Source: Alopecurus myosuroides (taxonomy: Eukaryota; Streptophyta; Magnoliopsida; Poales; Poaceae). From it: 64,000 nucleotides of DNA. This document shows, in pieces, positions 35,055 to 46,979 of the stretch (positions are counted from its first letter, which is position 1; the number at the start of each line of letters is the position of its first letter). Location: NCBI GenBank assembly GCA_028641055.1, contig CM054057.1, forward strand, positions 722,139,931 through 722,203,930. Reading direction: 5' to 3'. A program made the translations under genes and the position numbers. The notes beneath the pieces are model-generated. The model saw nothing but the letters and a program-made list of their open reading frames with translations, made no database searches and was not told the DNA's origin.

Positions 35055-36611
35055 TGGTGGTGCAGATCTTGCACTCGTTGGGATACCCCAAGAGGAGGGT
35101 GTGATGAGCACAGCAGTAGGAGTTTTTATTAAGGTTATCAATCCAGTAGGAGAAAGAGGACCTTCGGAAGGTTGATGCCACTGACGATGGTGATGGCTCA
35201 CCGGTGTCAGCAACAACGTGGAACCTGCACACAACACAACCAAAATACTTTGTCTCAACGGTAAAGTGAGGTTGTCAATCTCACCAGTTTTGCTGAAAAC
35301 AAAGATTAGACCTATAGTGTGGAAAATGGTGTATCCTTGCAGTAAGTAAAGAAAGTAGGAAATTGTGGTGGTTTGTTTAACAGTGTAGGAAAATGGACCG
35401 GGGTTCATAGCTAGGTTCACTAGTGCTGTCTCTCCATAAAAGATAGCATGCTGGGTGAACAAATTACAGCTGGGCAATTGACAAATAAAGGTTGCACCGT
35501 AGTGCACATTCATGACATGATGACTACTATGATATTTGGTGCGGGCATTACAACAATATACATAGACAGTAATCCAACTGCATCTATGACTAATAATCCA
35601 CCCTCAGGTTCTCATCCGATCCCCCTTAGGTATTAAGTTGCAAGCAACAGATAATTGCATTAAACAATGTGTGTACTGTAAGCAATGATTGTACACGCGG
35701 GCACTCTCACCACTGTTTTCTCCCTAGTGGCAACAACACATCCTCCCCTGTCATGTTTCTGTCACTCGAGCACAGGCGAAAAGGAGGATGAACCCACTAT
35801 CAAGCATAAATACTCCCTCTTGGAGTCACTAGCAACCACTAGCAATGGAAAGCATGCAAGATCACAAATAACATATGCAATAAATACTATAATCAACTTG
35901 GCATGAGTTCAATATTCATCGGATCCCAGCAAACACATCACATAGAATTACAGAAGAACAATCTCGATCATGTTAGGCAGCTCACGAGATCTAAACATGG
36001 AGGCATATGAGGAGAAGACAACTATCTAGCTACTGCTATGGACCCGTAGTCCAAGGATGAACTACTCATGCATTACTCCGGAGGCAGGCATGGTGATGTA
36101 GAGGCCTCCAGTGATGATTTCCTCTCCGGCAGGGTGCCGGAGACAACTTCAGAACTCCCCTGATCTAGGGTTGACGACGATGGCGGTTGCGGAACTTTGC
36201 AGGGATTTTTTATCAGGTATCTAGGGTTTTCCATCCGGGGGAATAAATAGGCGAAGGGGCAGAGGCGGTGGAGATCTAGGGGCCCCACACCACCCCTGGC
36301 GCGGCTAAGGGGGGCGCCACCCCATGGTGTGGGCCCCTGGTGCCCCTCTTCGTCTCCTCTTCGGTCTTCTGGAAGCTTCCAGAGAAAATAGGCACTTCGG
36401 GCTTTGTGGGGTCCAATTCCGAGAATATTTGCAGAACAACTTTTCTAAAATAAAAAACAGCAGAAAACAGGGAGCTGGCACTTGGCATCTTGTTAATGGG
36501 TTAGTCTCGGAAAACGTGTAAAAATGCTATAAAGAAGGGAGAAAACATGTAGCAATTGGCATAATATTATCATGAAGCATAAGAAATTATAAATACGTTG
36601 GAGACGTATCA
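35055..36611 (-). repeat. 5' LTR of element E
   Basis: 1557 bp, plus-strand TGGTGGTGCAGATCTTGC to GTTGGAGACGTATCA, matching 30030-31613. Confidence 0.85.
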
Positions 36612-36616
36612 TGCAG

Positions 36617-37666
36617 CAGCAAGTTTTCCCTCAGAAATGAAACCAAGTTTGAATCGACCAGTAGGAGGACAAGCAATCTCTGAAGGTTGATGTAGCTGAG
36701 GTGGCAGGGCGCACTACCGGTTTAGCAGCAACGTGCAACCTACACAACACAATCAAATCACTTTGTCCCAACATACCAGTGAGGTTGTCAATCTCACCGG
36801 TTTTCCTGAACACATCCATCATTTTTCTGTCAATCGAGCAAAGATGCAAAGGAGGCATGAACCACTATCGAGCATAAATACGCCCTCTTGGAGTTACTAG
36901 CATCTACTTGGCCAGAGCATCTACTAATAACGGAGAGTATGCAAGATCATAAATAACATAAGCATGAAGATAACATGATAGATTGATAATCAGAAGACAC
37001 AGAATTCAACATTCATCAGATCCCAGCAAACACGACATGTAGCATTACATAAAGATGATCTTGATCATGTGAGGCAGCTCACGAGATCTAAACATGAGGT
37101 ACAAAGTGGAGAGAACAACCATCTAGCTACTGCTATGGACCCGTAGTCCAGGGATCAACTACTCACGCATCACTTCGGAGGAGGGCATGGTGATGTAGAC
37201 CCCTCCGGTGATAAATTCCCCTCCCGGCAGGTTGCGGGGGAGAGCTCCAAAACCCTTCCGATATCGGGATGCCGATGACGGCGGCCTGGGGTGTTTCTCG
37301 GGAAGAAGTGGTATATATTTAGGGTTTATATGTTGGGGGTATAAATAGGCGAAAGGGCAAAGGCGATGGAGGCCTGGGGGCCCCACACCACCCCATTAAG
37401 CGGCCGGGGGGCACCCTATGGCGTGGGCCCGGACTCCGTGGAACCTTCGTGAATTCTAGGACCTCCAGGCTTCGAATTTTCCAATTCCGAGAATATTTCC
37501 AGAACAAATTTTCTGAAACTAAAAACATCAGAAAACTAGGAACTGGCTCTATGGCATCTTGTGAATAGGTTAGTCCAAAAAATCGATAAAATGACATAAG
37601 TGTATAGCAAACATGTAGGAAACAACATGGAACATTATAAATTAAGGATACATTTATGACGTATCA
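36617..37666 (-). repeat. 5' LTR of element D, main piece
   Basis: It resumes D's LTR after E. From 36820 on it parallels 24880-25736 (shared GATAACATGATAGATTGATA and CATCAGATCCCAGCAAACA). The first 200 bases differ more from the other LTR. It ends ATGACGTATCA before TGGAG. Confidence 0.75.
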
Positions 37667-37671
37667 TGGAG

Positions 37672-38090
37672 GCGGCAGAATATTTCCTCGATGGTTCTCA
37701 CAGTCTTAGGGTTTTGGGAGAATGAAGCACGCGAAGGGGGACTGCCAGAGGTGGGCCAGGGCCTCGACACCACCTGGCAGTGCGGCAAAGGGGGGGCTCC
37801 ACCACATGGTGTGGTCCCCTGGAGGCCCCCTTTGGATCCCCTCCTGGATAGCTTCGTCATCTGGCAAAATAGGAACTCTCCGATGTTTCTTCTAACTTTC
37901 TCATCTTCAGAAATATGGTATCTTGACGGTCCTTTTTCCAGCAGAACTCTGGTTCTGGCTGTTAATTCTCCAATAATCATCAAACATGCAAAATAGATGA
38001 AATTACATAAGTATCAACTCTAAATATGAAATATATCAATGAATAGCAGTAAATTATGATATAAAATAGTGATGCAAAATGGACGTATCA
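37672..38090 (-). repeat. LTR of element F, 5' piece (right of insertion D)
   Basis: The minus strand starts TGATACGTCCATTTTGCATC at 38090 and runs to the TGGAG duplicated by D (37667-37671). It is GC-rich around 37740-37850. Confidence 0.75.
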
Positions 38091-38095
38091 GTAGT

Positions 38096-38262
38096 CGTAT
38101 AATGAAAGTTCTGTTTTGGTGGCTCATTTATGGCGCCACTCTTTTGGATCGTTGAGATGTATTTTATTTACTATTTGGAACCGAATATTTGCTTAATTAA
38201 ATATAAAAAGCTGTATGCATCAATCTGATGCAGAGGCTGGGGATTATTCAAATTTAAAAAAA
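38096..38262 (+). mobile_element. LINE 3'-end fragment
   Basis: GGATCGTTGAGATGTATTTT, then ATATAAAAAGCTGTATGCATCA and TGATGCAGAGGCTGGGG, ending in a run of A near 38255. This is the familiar 3' UTR form of grass L1-type LINEs. The left side is cut by insertion F. Confidence 0.55.
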
Positions 38263-39120
38263 TGGAGAAAAATATTAGCTGCCATACCACTTGTGTACAC
38301 AAAGGTTCCTGGTGGCACCCAGTTGGTCGATTTGTCACTCGCGTGGAAAAATAAAGTGAGGTGCTTTAGGAAGCTTTCTAGAGGGTGGAGTGCAAATGTA
38401 GATGTTGAGATTTCGAAAAACAAGAAAGTGTTCATAGAGGAGTATGATATTCTAGATATCAAATCTGGAATGGTAGAACTGGAAGAGCGGGATAGGATTG
38501 GATTAAGTGATATTGTTAAAGAGATAAACCATTATTGGCTAGTGAAGGAGGTCAAAACTCAACAGAGATCTAGGGATAGATATATTTGAGAATGGAATAG
38601 GAATACTGCTTATTTTCATGTGGTAGCCAATCAAGGGAGGAGGACAAAGTTGATTAATGTCTTTGAGGATCTCGATTGACCTGCTACTAGTACAACTGAG
38701 ATGCCTAAAGTTGCTACTAACTTCTGTGTGGATTTATTTAGATATGAAAGTAAACCTGATATTATGTTGAGAGAGGACTTTTTATGAAAGGAGGAAAAGG
38801 TTATCCAACATGAAAATGATATTGTAGATAATGTTTTCTCGCTAGAAGAAATTAGGGAAGTTGTATTTGGGTCCTATGCTGATAGAGCTCCTGGTCCTCC
38901 TAACGGTCTTCCTTTTTTTATATAAAAAACATTGTGATGTGGCGTAAAATGATTTGTTGGATTTGTTTGTAGATTGGTTTGACAATAGGCTAGATCTCTT
39001 TAGGAATACCTTTGATATGATTACTAGCTCTAATCCCCAAGGAGGAGGATGCTAGGGATATGAAACAATTAGGCCTATTAGTTTACTTAACTGTAGCTTT
39101 AAGATTTTCTCTAAAGTACT
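38263..39120 (+). pseudogene. LINE ORF2 fragment upstream of and into the RT domain, decayed
   Basis: An open part (about 38263-38589) reads LAWKNKVRCFRKLSRGWSAN and VFIEEYDILDIKSGMVELEE, the helical linker before the reverse transcriptase in plant LINEs. After stops it continues with NTAYFHVVANQGRRTKLINV, EEIREVVFGSYADRAPGPPN (the AxGPDG block with a change) and FKIFSKVL. Many stops and frameshifts. It stops abruptly at 39120, where a new LTR begins. Confidence 0.65.
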
Positions 39121-40189
39121 TGTTACATACTCAATTTTAAGTAGCTTATTGTTAGGAGAGAAAACACAAATTTTAGGACAAACAAAAACTTTTCTGTTGA
39201 TCTTGTAATCGTCTGAATAATTGGTCCCTGTGTAATATCTGATGAAAATCCAATGTGAAACTTGGCAAGGTTGTTAGCTCTGTTAATTCTTGATCTAAAT
39301 ATCAATCTTGCAATTCCTCATCACATAATCTTAGTCATGATTTAATTCTAAGGAAAATTCCCAAGGAAAAATGACAAAGTCTTTCTCTACATCCATGTTA
39401 TTTCTTTCACTATTGATCCTTTCCAATTATGATGTTATCTAATTCCTATTCTTGTTATTTTTCGATGCCATCCAACCTTAAGTTATGGACTATTCATCCA
39501 TTCCCTAGAGATAATTTTTGTGATGGCCTAAGCCTTGTTTTCACCCCTATTTTCTTGCCATGTTGATAAAACAGAAAATAGGAAAACATAGAAAAAAGAA
39601 AACATGACATTTTCTCTCTTGTTATCCCTTCCTTAGGCATTTTCTAAAAATTATTAAAAATGGGTTTCTGAAGTAGATGGCATGATCTACAATCTCCAAT
39701 TTGAATTTTCAAATTTGGAGTTCATTTCATATTCTTTCATGTCCAAACTTATTGCTGATTCTAACAAAAGCTCGGACTAGGGATTATTCCCAACTCATTT
39801 ATAACTGAACTTTCTGAATCTTTTTTGGGGCATATTTGAAACTCATTCAAACCAATGCCTCTGGTTAAAATTTAAGATGTTGGCCATGTCATTTGGGATT
39901 ACTAGACTACCCTATTCTAAACCCTGCCTTTTGATCATCGTAAGATGAACTAGAGAAAGAGATGGAGTGCTGCCAAGTGAGATGGCAGTGGCGCCGTGTT
40001 GTCAGCTGCCCGAGCCACAAACTCGCCGGACCATCCTTGCCTTCTTCCTCTCCTCGCCGTGTCTGCTTGTTCACGCACTCACCGAGCCCCGACATTCCTC
40101 TACACATGCACTTTGTCGCCCGATGTTGCCTCCAGGTCGCCCTGTGCCACCCGATGCACCAGAGACAGAGAGGAAGACTCGGCGCCAGG

Positions 40190-40196
40190 TATTTAA
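40190..40196 (+). promoter_or_regulatory. Possible TATA box in the long LTR
   Basis: GGTATTTAACCCC, followed by a pyrimidine-rich leader with CACTCCCACTCCACTCC. Weak match, supported mainly by position in a GC-rich island within AT-rich sequence. Confidence 0.3.
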
Positions 40197-42209
40197 CCCC
40201 TGCCTCGGTCTCTCCTCGCACCAATTTCTCACTCCCACTCCACTCCCTCACCAAAAGAGCGTCCAACGCTCTCTCTATAAGCAAGCCATGGCGAGAAATC
40301 ATCGCCGGAGCCCGACAGAGAAAAGGGAAAGGTTGACCTCATCGTCGTTGTTCCCTTGCTGCCATTGCCTTCCATCTCTCCTCTCTATACCCTGGCAACC
40401 TCCCTCACACGACGACATGGTCATTTGATCACATAAGCTTCACCGCCATCTACGAGACTGTCTCGGGACGCCACTGCATCGGCACCATGCTTCGGTGTTG
40501 CAGCTGCTCCCGCATCCACTCCTACACTGCCTCGACCCTACGCCGTCACCACCAAGCCTCGCCATCGTCCATCCACCCTACTAGGTGAGCCACTCTGGCC
40601 TCCCAAGATCTCTTCTCTCGCCTGCATTTTGAGCGCGTCGGGACGAGGAAGATGGTTCCTGACCATCAATCCTTAGATCGATGGCTCCGGTTGAACGCGG
40701 CCAATCCCGCGCAGATCCAACCCATGTGGCGTTTGTTTCACTGTTTTATTTCTTTTTTTTGTGAAACAGAGAACTACCCCTTTGGTTTTAATCCAAAATA
40801 AATGGATAGATCTAAAATTTAACCACACCAAAAATCCATGTGGTACATGCATGTTTTCTTAACCACATGCAAGTGGCAGATCTGCACTTCCTCGTTTGAC
40901 GAACCCTAGGGAAAAACATGTGCAATATATCTGAAAACTCCTTTAATCATAACTTATATTTTAAGGATCTAAATTAAATGAGTTTAATATCTCTAAATAT
41001 ATCTATATGATACCTAGCTATATCACTTGGTCTTGGATGCACTTGAGCTTCCTATTTTAAATGGAATGTAAATTGGTAGATGACTAGAGAGCCATTATTT
41101 GATTTTTATGAATTTTTCTGTAATGCTTTTTGAGAAGAATCTAATTGTGTGAAATTTTGTATTCTTAGGACTACCTAATCCTAGATTGGAATGATTTTAT
41201 GGGTCTTAGATTATTTTTGGCGTGCATTGCAAGTTTAGGGTCTTTTCTTGCAGCCGTATAATTCTTTCGTAAAGCATTGCCATGGTTATGCTTGTTTTCA
41301 TATGTATATGATTGTTCTCTAGTCTAGTCTTTTATAGTTATTATTCATTTTTGTTGTTATCATGGCTTGTGGTATGTCATTGTATGATTAGAATATCTTT
41401 CTACTGTTATTTTTCCATGTTACCTCTAGTTGTATAAATCTCTTGTTATTAGAGATGCATGTTCTAACGACTTGTTGCGATGCTTATTATTGCTTTACTA
41501 GATCATTTAGGTGTTTTGGTGTTGCTACCTTGCCTTAATAAAAAAGCTCATGAGTGACCAGAGAGTCATTTAGCTTTTTTATGTCATGATATGAGAGTGG
41601 TACATCCACTGAATTCATGACATTCTAGTTGGTGATTACTAGTTTGCTTTCTATTAATATTATAGTGCTTTGAGTCATGCACGTTTGATTTATTTTGTGT
41701 ATCTCTAGTAATAAAAACCGGAGTGTTGTTATTTATAAAATTATTTTTGTACCTTGATTGTTATTTCAAGTGCTTGTCTTTTCTTAGTTCTGATTGGGTT
41801 TTTTCTTTTTCTTTTTACGATGTTAGAAAACAAAGAAGGAGAAATTGCTAAGGAAGTCTATTGTCACTGTTGTTTATTTCAAGACTAGGGAACATATCAG
41901 TACCAAGGAAATCCATTCTAAATGATTGATGTTGTTTTACTTATGATTATCTATCATGCATTGTTTCCTTTTGAAGTTTTACAAAAACTTGTTCCAAAAC
42001 TATTTTTTCCAATGTGTGTTACTACTAGTAATATTATTGTTTATTAATATTATTTCCACTAGTTAAATCTTGGTGCTACCGAGCCCTTAGACACCATATT
42101 ATATTATCCACCACCCATACTGAAAATCCTAAGTCCCCTAGTGGACAATTTAAATTATGGTTTTTCGAAAAACAAATGTTTTATGAAAACCTAGTGGAAA
42201 TGTGGGACC

Positions 42210-43372
42210 TCATACGTCTCTAATGTATCTATAATTTTTGATGTTCCGTGTTGATATTATACCAATTGCTACATGTTTTCTATACACTTCATAGAATTTT
42301 TCTGCATTTTCTGGGACTAACCTATTGACAAGATGCCAATGTGCAACTTCCTGTTTTCCGTTGTTTTTGTATTTCAGAAAAATTATTCTGGAAATATTCT
42401 CGGAATTGGACGAAACAAAAGACAAAGTCCCTATGTTTATGTCACGTACACAGACTACGAAGGAGACCCGAAGGGGGCCAGTGAGGTGACCACACCATAG
42501 GGCGACGCATCCCCTGGCCACGCCACCACATGGTGTGGCCCCCCTGGGCGCCCACCGACATCGCCCTTCCGCCTATATATTTCCTTCCTCGGGAAAACCC
42601 TAAGTACACAAGCCTCCGTCCATGAAAAGTTCCGTAGCCGCCGTTGTCGTCAACCCTAGTTCAGGAGGATTCTGAAGCTCTTCCCAGCACTCTGTCGGAG
42701 AGGGGAATCATCACCGGAGGGCTCTTCATAACAATGCCTGCTTCTGGAGTGATGCGTGAGTAGTTCATCCTTAGAATACGGGTCCATAGCATTAGCTAGA
42801 TGGTTGTCTTCTTCTATTTGTGCCATCATGTTTAGATCTTGCGAGTTGTCTAACATGGTCAAGAACATCTTATTGTAATGCTACATGTTGTGTTTTCTGG
42901 GATCCGATGAATATTGAATACTATGTCAAGTTGATTAGAGATCTATCATATATTTTGTTTGTGATTTTGTATGCTCTCTGTTGCTAGTAGATACTCTGGC
43001 CAAGTAGATGTTTGTGACTCCAAGAGGGAGTATTTATGCTAGATAGTGGGTTCATGCCTCCAGTAATCTGGGAGAGTGACAGTAACTTCTAAGATTGTGG
43101 ATGTGTTGTTGCCACTAGGGTTAAAACAACAATGCTTTGTCTAAGGACAATTGTGTTGTTTACATTACGCACTTTAGTTAATGCAATAATCTGTTGCTTG
43201 CAACTTAATACCCAAAGTTTGCTCGGATGACGTCCTGAGGGTGGATTATTAGTAATAGATGCAGTTGGATAACGGTCTATGTATCATGTTGTAATCCCCA
43301 AATGAATATCATAATAGTCATCATGTCATGTATATGCATTACGGTGCATTCTCTGTTTGTCAATTGCATGGA
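42210..43372 (+). repeat. 5' LTR of element G, 3'-truncated
   Basis: It starts TCATACGTCTC (expected TGATACG) and aligns with 45412-46519. The TATA region reads CCTATATATTTCC at 42572-42584. Confidence 0.75.
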
Positions 43373-45411
43373 TGCATTACTCGTATTATTCATTTATTGT
43401 CTAGATGTTGTCGTTCTTTTAGCTCTTGTTTTTCATGCAACTATTATTCAGAGTTGTTAGTTCTTGTAGAGTAGTGCTCTCTTGTTTCATTGATAAATTA
43501 TTTGGAGATTTTGTGTTGAAATAAATTGATTGGTATTGGAGAAAAATAAAATATCTTATGCTTATAATGGTGCAATAGGAAGCTTGTTTATACTATGGCT
43601 TTGACTTTAACATGCCATGTTAGATATTATTTTAACTATATGCTTAGTAGTTATTGATGTAGCATGACTTGTCTCAAATATCTGAGAGTGCTTAATGTGC
43701 CATTGAAAGAAATCATGAGTTGCTTTTACCATATCGAAGCATAATATTGGTGTATTCTCCTTTGATTCTTTATTTGGGCTGACTAGGTGCATGCTCACAA
43801 CATGTTATGACTACAAACCAGTCACCTCTAGCCTCTATGATCATTTAGTTTTTGACTTGTAATATCATTTATGCTTTGATTACTAATGTTTTGTCGCTAT
43901 GCATGATTATGGCCATTATTGCTCTCTTAGTTAGTCGCTCCCAGTCTCTTGCTAGCCTTCACCTGTACTGAGTATGAGCTCTATTCGTGCATCCAACTCC
44001 CAAAACCCAAATTTCGCCAAATGTGTCCACCATATCTACCTATATGTGGTATTTCACCGCCACTCCAAGTAAATTGCTTGTGTCCTACCTTTCAAACCTT
44101 CAAAAGCTATTACCTGTTTTGTGCTCCTGTTTTAGCTCATGAAGTAGTAGTTTAAAGTTTATTATGTCTTATGTCAAGCAAAGTTCTTCCCCCTCTTTCA
44201 CCCGATGAGTATGGAATCTGTGCTCATCTTAATATTGCCGAGAGCTGATGCCAAATTTTATGAACTTAAATAATGAATAAGAGGCACTTCCTCGTTGATT
44301 GATGATTGATTGGTCGGCACCCGAGGATTCGGTTAGCCATGGTTTGTGTAAGAAAAGGTGGGAGGAAGTTCCAACAGTAAGGAAAAGAGGAAAGTGCCAA
44401 TGGAAACCGCTCTCAAAAGTCTGAAAACCTTGCTTGACATGAGTTTTGATAAGTTTTTCATTACCATCCGTTGACATAGACATACACCTCTCTCAAAATT
44501 ATATTTTCAATACCTCTATCTATACTTCTTATAAAGCAAAACCCCACTAACATGCATTTATTATTTTTCTATCTCAACATGCAAGCTATCCACATCATCC
44601 ACTCTCTTAACCAATCAATTGTCCATGTCATCTCCACTCATATTTATTAATGATTGCATGTATCATTTCTTAAATCATCCAATTATTCATATTAACAATT
44701 TAAAATATATCTATGATCAATTGAATTTTTCATATTCACTTAGAAAACATAATTTATTACAACTCTCATAACCTATTGTTTATACTAAACTGTAGTTTCT
44801 AAAGCGATCCCCGCAGCAACGCGCGGGGTATACTTCTAGTTTTATTTAAATAAAAATCTCTAGCACATGAGTAATCCCTGCTTCCCTCTGCGAAGGGTCT
44901 TTCTTTTACTTTTATGTTGAGTCTTCATCTTCTAACTTTATGCACCAATTAACAGAGCATAGTTTTCATTCTGAGTATAATGTGCATAGTCCCAAAATTT
45001 ATTATTGATTGATTCATGATTATGTTATTACTTGTTCTCAAATTATTTGTATCTAGTCACCATTTGAACTTTGAAGGTGCCCTGGCATTTATGTTTTGCT
45101 ATTCCATGAAGGACAATCTGAATACCACTTTGCTATGTTTTCTCTATGATCGAAACAAACGTGTCAATTTCAATACATTATTATTCATGATCTTTTTTTT
45201 AATGTTATTTTTCATGTTGCAACATAGTTTCTAAGTTACATTATTGGAATTATATCTATCATGCCTATGTTTAGATTACTTTGATCTCACCTTGCAATGG
45301 TTTTACAATAATGTTGATCAAGATTGTGTTGGTAGCATGTCACCTCAAAAATTATTTTGTTGTTATCATTTTACCTACTCGAGGACGAGTAGAACTAAGC
45401 TTGGGGACGCT
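43373..45411 (+). other. Non-coding internal region of element G
   Basis: No gene is recognised. It is homologous, in opposite orientation, to the interiors of D and E. It ends in the polypurine tract AACTAAGCTTGGGGACGC (45393-45410). A Helitron sits at 44519-44839. Confidence 0.65.
44519..44839 (+). mobile_element. Small non-autonomous Helitron (321 bp)
   Basis: The 5' end reads TCTATACTTCTTATAAAG. The 3' end has the hairpin CCCCGC...GCGGGG (44809-44828) followed about ten bases later by CTAG. It lies exactly between A (44518) and T (44840), the A/T insertion site of Helitrons. Element A has the same flanks uninterrupted (CAATACCTCTGTTTAATAAA near 17918), a paralogous empty site. No coding capacity. 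Confidence 0.85.
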
Positions 45412-46979
45412 TGATACTTCTCCAACGTGTCTATAATTTATGATGTTCCATGTTGATATTACGCCAATTGCTACATGTTTTCTATACACTTCATAGCATT
45501 TTTATGCAATTTCTGGGACTAACCTATTGACAAGATGCCAAAGTGTCAGTTCCTGTTTTCTGTTGTTTTTGTATTTCAGAAAAGTTGTTCTAGAAATATT
45601 CTCGGAACTGGACAAACAAAAGCCGAAGTCCCTATTTTTCTGTCATGTACACGGAGTCTGAAGGAGACCCGAAGGGGGCTAGGGAGGCAGCCACACCATA
45701 GGGGTGTGCCCCCCTAGGCTCCCACCGACATCGCCCTTCCGCCTACATATTGCCTTCCTCGGAAAAACCCTAAGTACCCGAAAAGTTTCGTAGCCGCCGC
45801 CGTCGCCGACCCTAGTTTGGGAGGGTTCTGAAGCTCTTCCCGTACCCTGCCGGAGAGGGGTATCATCACCGGAGGGATCTTCATCACCATGCCTGCCTCC
45901 GGAGTGACGCGTGAGTAGTTCATCCTTGGACTACGTGTCCATAGCAGTAGCTAGATGGTTGTCTTCTCCTATTTCCGCCATCATGTTTAGATCTTGTGAG
46001 CTGCCTGACATGATCAAGATCATCTTATTATAATGCTACATGTTGTGTTTGCTGGGATCCGATAAATATTGAATCCTATGTCAAGTTGATTATAGATCTG
46101 TATATGTTATTTGTGATCTTGCATGCTCTCCGTTGCTAGTAGATGCTCTGGACAAGTAGATGCTTGTGACTCCAAGATGGAGTATTTATGCTAGATAGTG
46201 GGTTCATGACTCCAGTAATCTGAGAGAGTGACAGTAACTTCTAAGATTTGGATGTGTTGTTGCCACTAGGGGTAAAACAACAATGCTTTATCTAAGGATA
46301 ATTGTGTTGTTTACATTACGCACTTTACTTAATGCAATAATATGTTGCTTGCAACTTAATACCCAAAGTTTGCTCGGATAACGTCCTGAGGGTGGATTAT
46401 TAGTCATAGATGCAGTTGGATAACGGTGTATGTATCATGTTGTAATGCCCAAATGAATATCATAGTTGGCATCATGTTATGTATATGTATTACGGTGCAT
46501 TCTCTATTTGTCAATTGCCGAGCTGTAATTTGTTCATCCAACATGTTATCTATCCTTTATATAGAGACAAGACTAGTGAACTGTGGACCCCGGTCCATTC
46601 TTTTACACTGATAATACAACCTACTGCAAATACTGTTCTTTTCCACTGCAAACATTGTTCTCATTTCATTCACTGCAAACAAACATCATTGTCCACACTA
46701 TACGTCTAATCCTTTGTTTTCAGCAAGACTGGTGAGATTGACAACCTCACAGTTTCGTTGGGGCAAAGTATCTTGGTTGTGTTGTGTGCAGATTCCACGT
46801 TGCTGTTGAGCCTGGTAGTGTGCCCTGCCAACATCAGTTGTCAACAACCTTCAGAAGGGATTTCTTTCTCCTACTGGTCCGATCAAACCTTGGTTTCTTA
46901 CTGAGGGAAAATCTTGCTGCTGTACTTATCATATCTTCCTCTTGAGGTCTCCCAACAAACGTGTGTTCACACGCCATCA
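45412..46979 (+). repeat. 3' LTR of element G
   Basis: 1568 bp from TGATACTTCTCC to CACGCCATCA. Its TATA region is changed to CCTACATATTGCC (45732-45744). It includes the same GGTCCATTCT and TTGACAACCTCAC blocks as the LTRs of E. Confidence 0.8.

Larger units (their letters stand above)
30030..36611 (-). mobile_element. Element E: minus-strand Sabrina/Athila-type element nested in D
   Basis: Flanked by TGCAG (30025-30029 and 36612-36616). The LTRs at 30030-31613 and 35055-36611 look very alike over their whole length, so E appears to be one of the younger insertions. The primer site is at 35029-35043. The minus-strand polypurine tract (GGAACTAAGCTTGCT) adjoins 31613. The 3.4-kb interior holds one short ORF remnant and no polymerase. 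Confidence 0.85.
24371..37666 (-). mobile_element. Element D: minus-strand Sabrina/Athila-type element with E nested in its 5' LTR
   Basis: Ends are defined by the duplication TGGAG (24366-24370 and 37667-37671). The 3' LTR is 24371-25736. The 5' LTR is split into 29982-30029 and 36617-37666 by element E. The primer-binding site is at 29954-29970 and the polypurine tract (minus: CTAAGCTTGGGGATGT) is at 25737-25752. The internal region 25737-29953 carries only an ORF remnant (28459-29353), so D looks non-autonomous. Confidence 0.85.
7877..38090 (-). mobile_element. Element F: minus-strand Athila-type element hosting elements A and D in its LTR
   Basis: The internal part (7877-9625) carries broken gag and protease. 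Its 5' LTR starts at 38090 (minus strand reads TGATACGTCCATTTTGC) and ends at 9626 (minus: ...CTTGTGGGTCATCA). The LTR is split by A at 10328-23982 and by D at 24371-37666. Removing both leaves pieces 9626-10327, 23988-24370 and 37672-38090, about 1.5 kb together, a normal LTR length. The left side of F is lost at 7876, so no second LTR is seen. Bases after its right end (GTAGT, 38091-38095) would be the TSD. The LTR start resembles WHAM-type Triticeae elements, from memory. Confidence 0.7.
42210..46979 (+). mobile_element. Element G: plus-strand Sabrina-type element with deleted 5' interior
   Basis: 5' LTR 42210-43372 (3' part missing), internal 43373-45411, 3' LTR 45412-46979. The flanks GGACC (42205-42209) and AGACC (46980-46984) agree in four of five bases, a slightly decayed target duplication. 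The 5' LTR breaks off after GTCAATTGC and runs directly into 3' internal sequence, so the rest of the LTR, the primer site and the gag region were deleted. Confidence 0.75.

Noticed and set aside
29982..36611. Tandem LTR-internal-LTR-internal-LTR array from unequal recombination
   Set aside because: At first the D/E block looked like this, but the distinct duplications TGGAG and TGCAG show simple nesting of E in D's LTR.
39960..40430. Three overlapping open frames in a GC-rich island
   Set aside because: No domain recognised, frames on both strands, and a TATA-like word and leader suggest LTR promoter sequence rather than protein.
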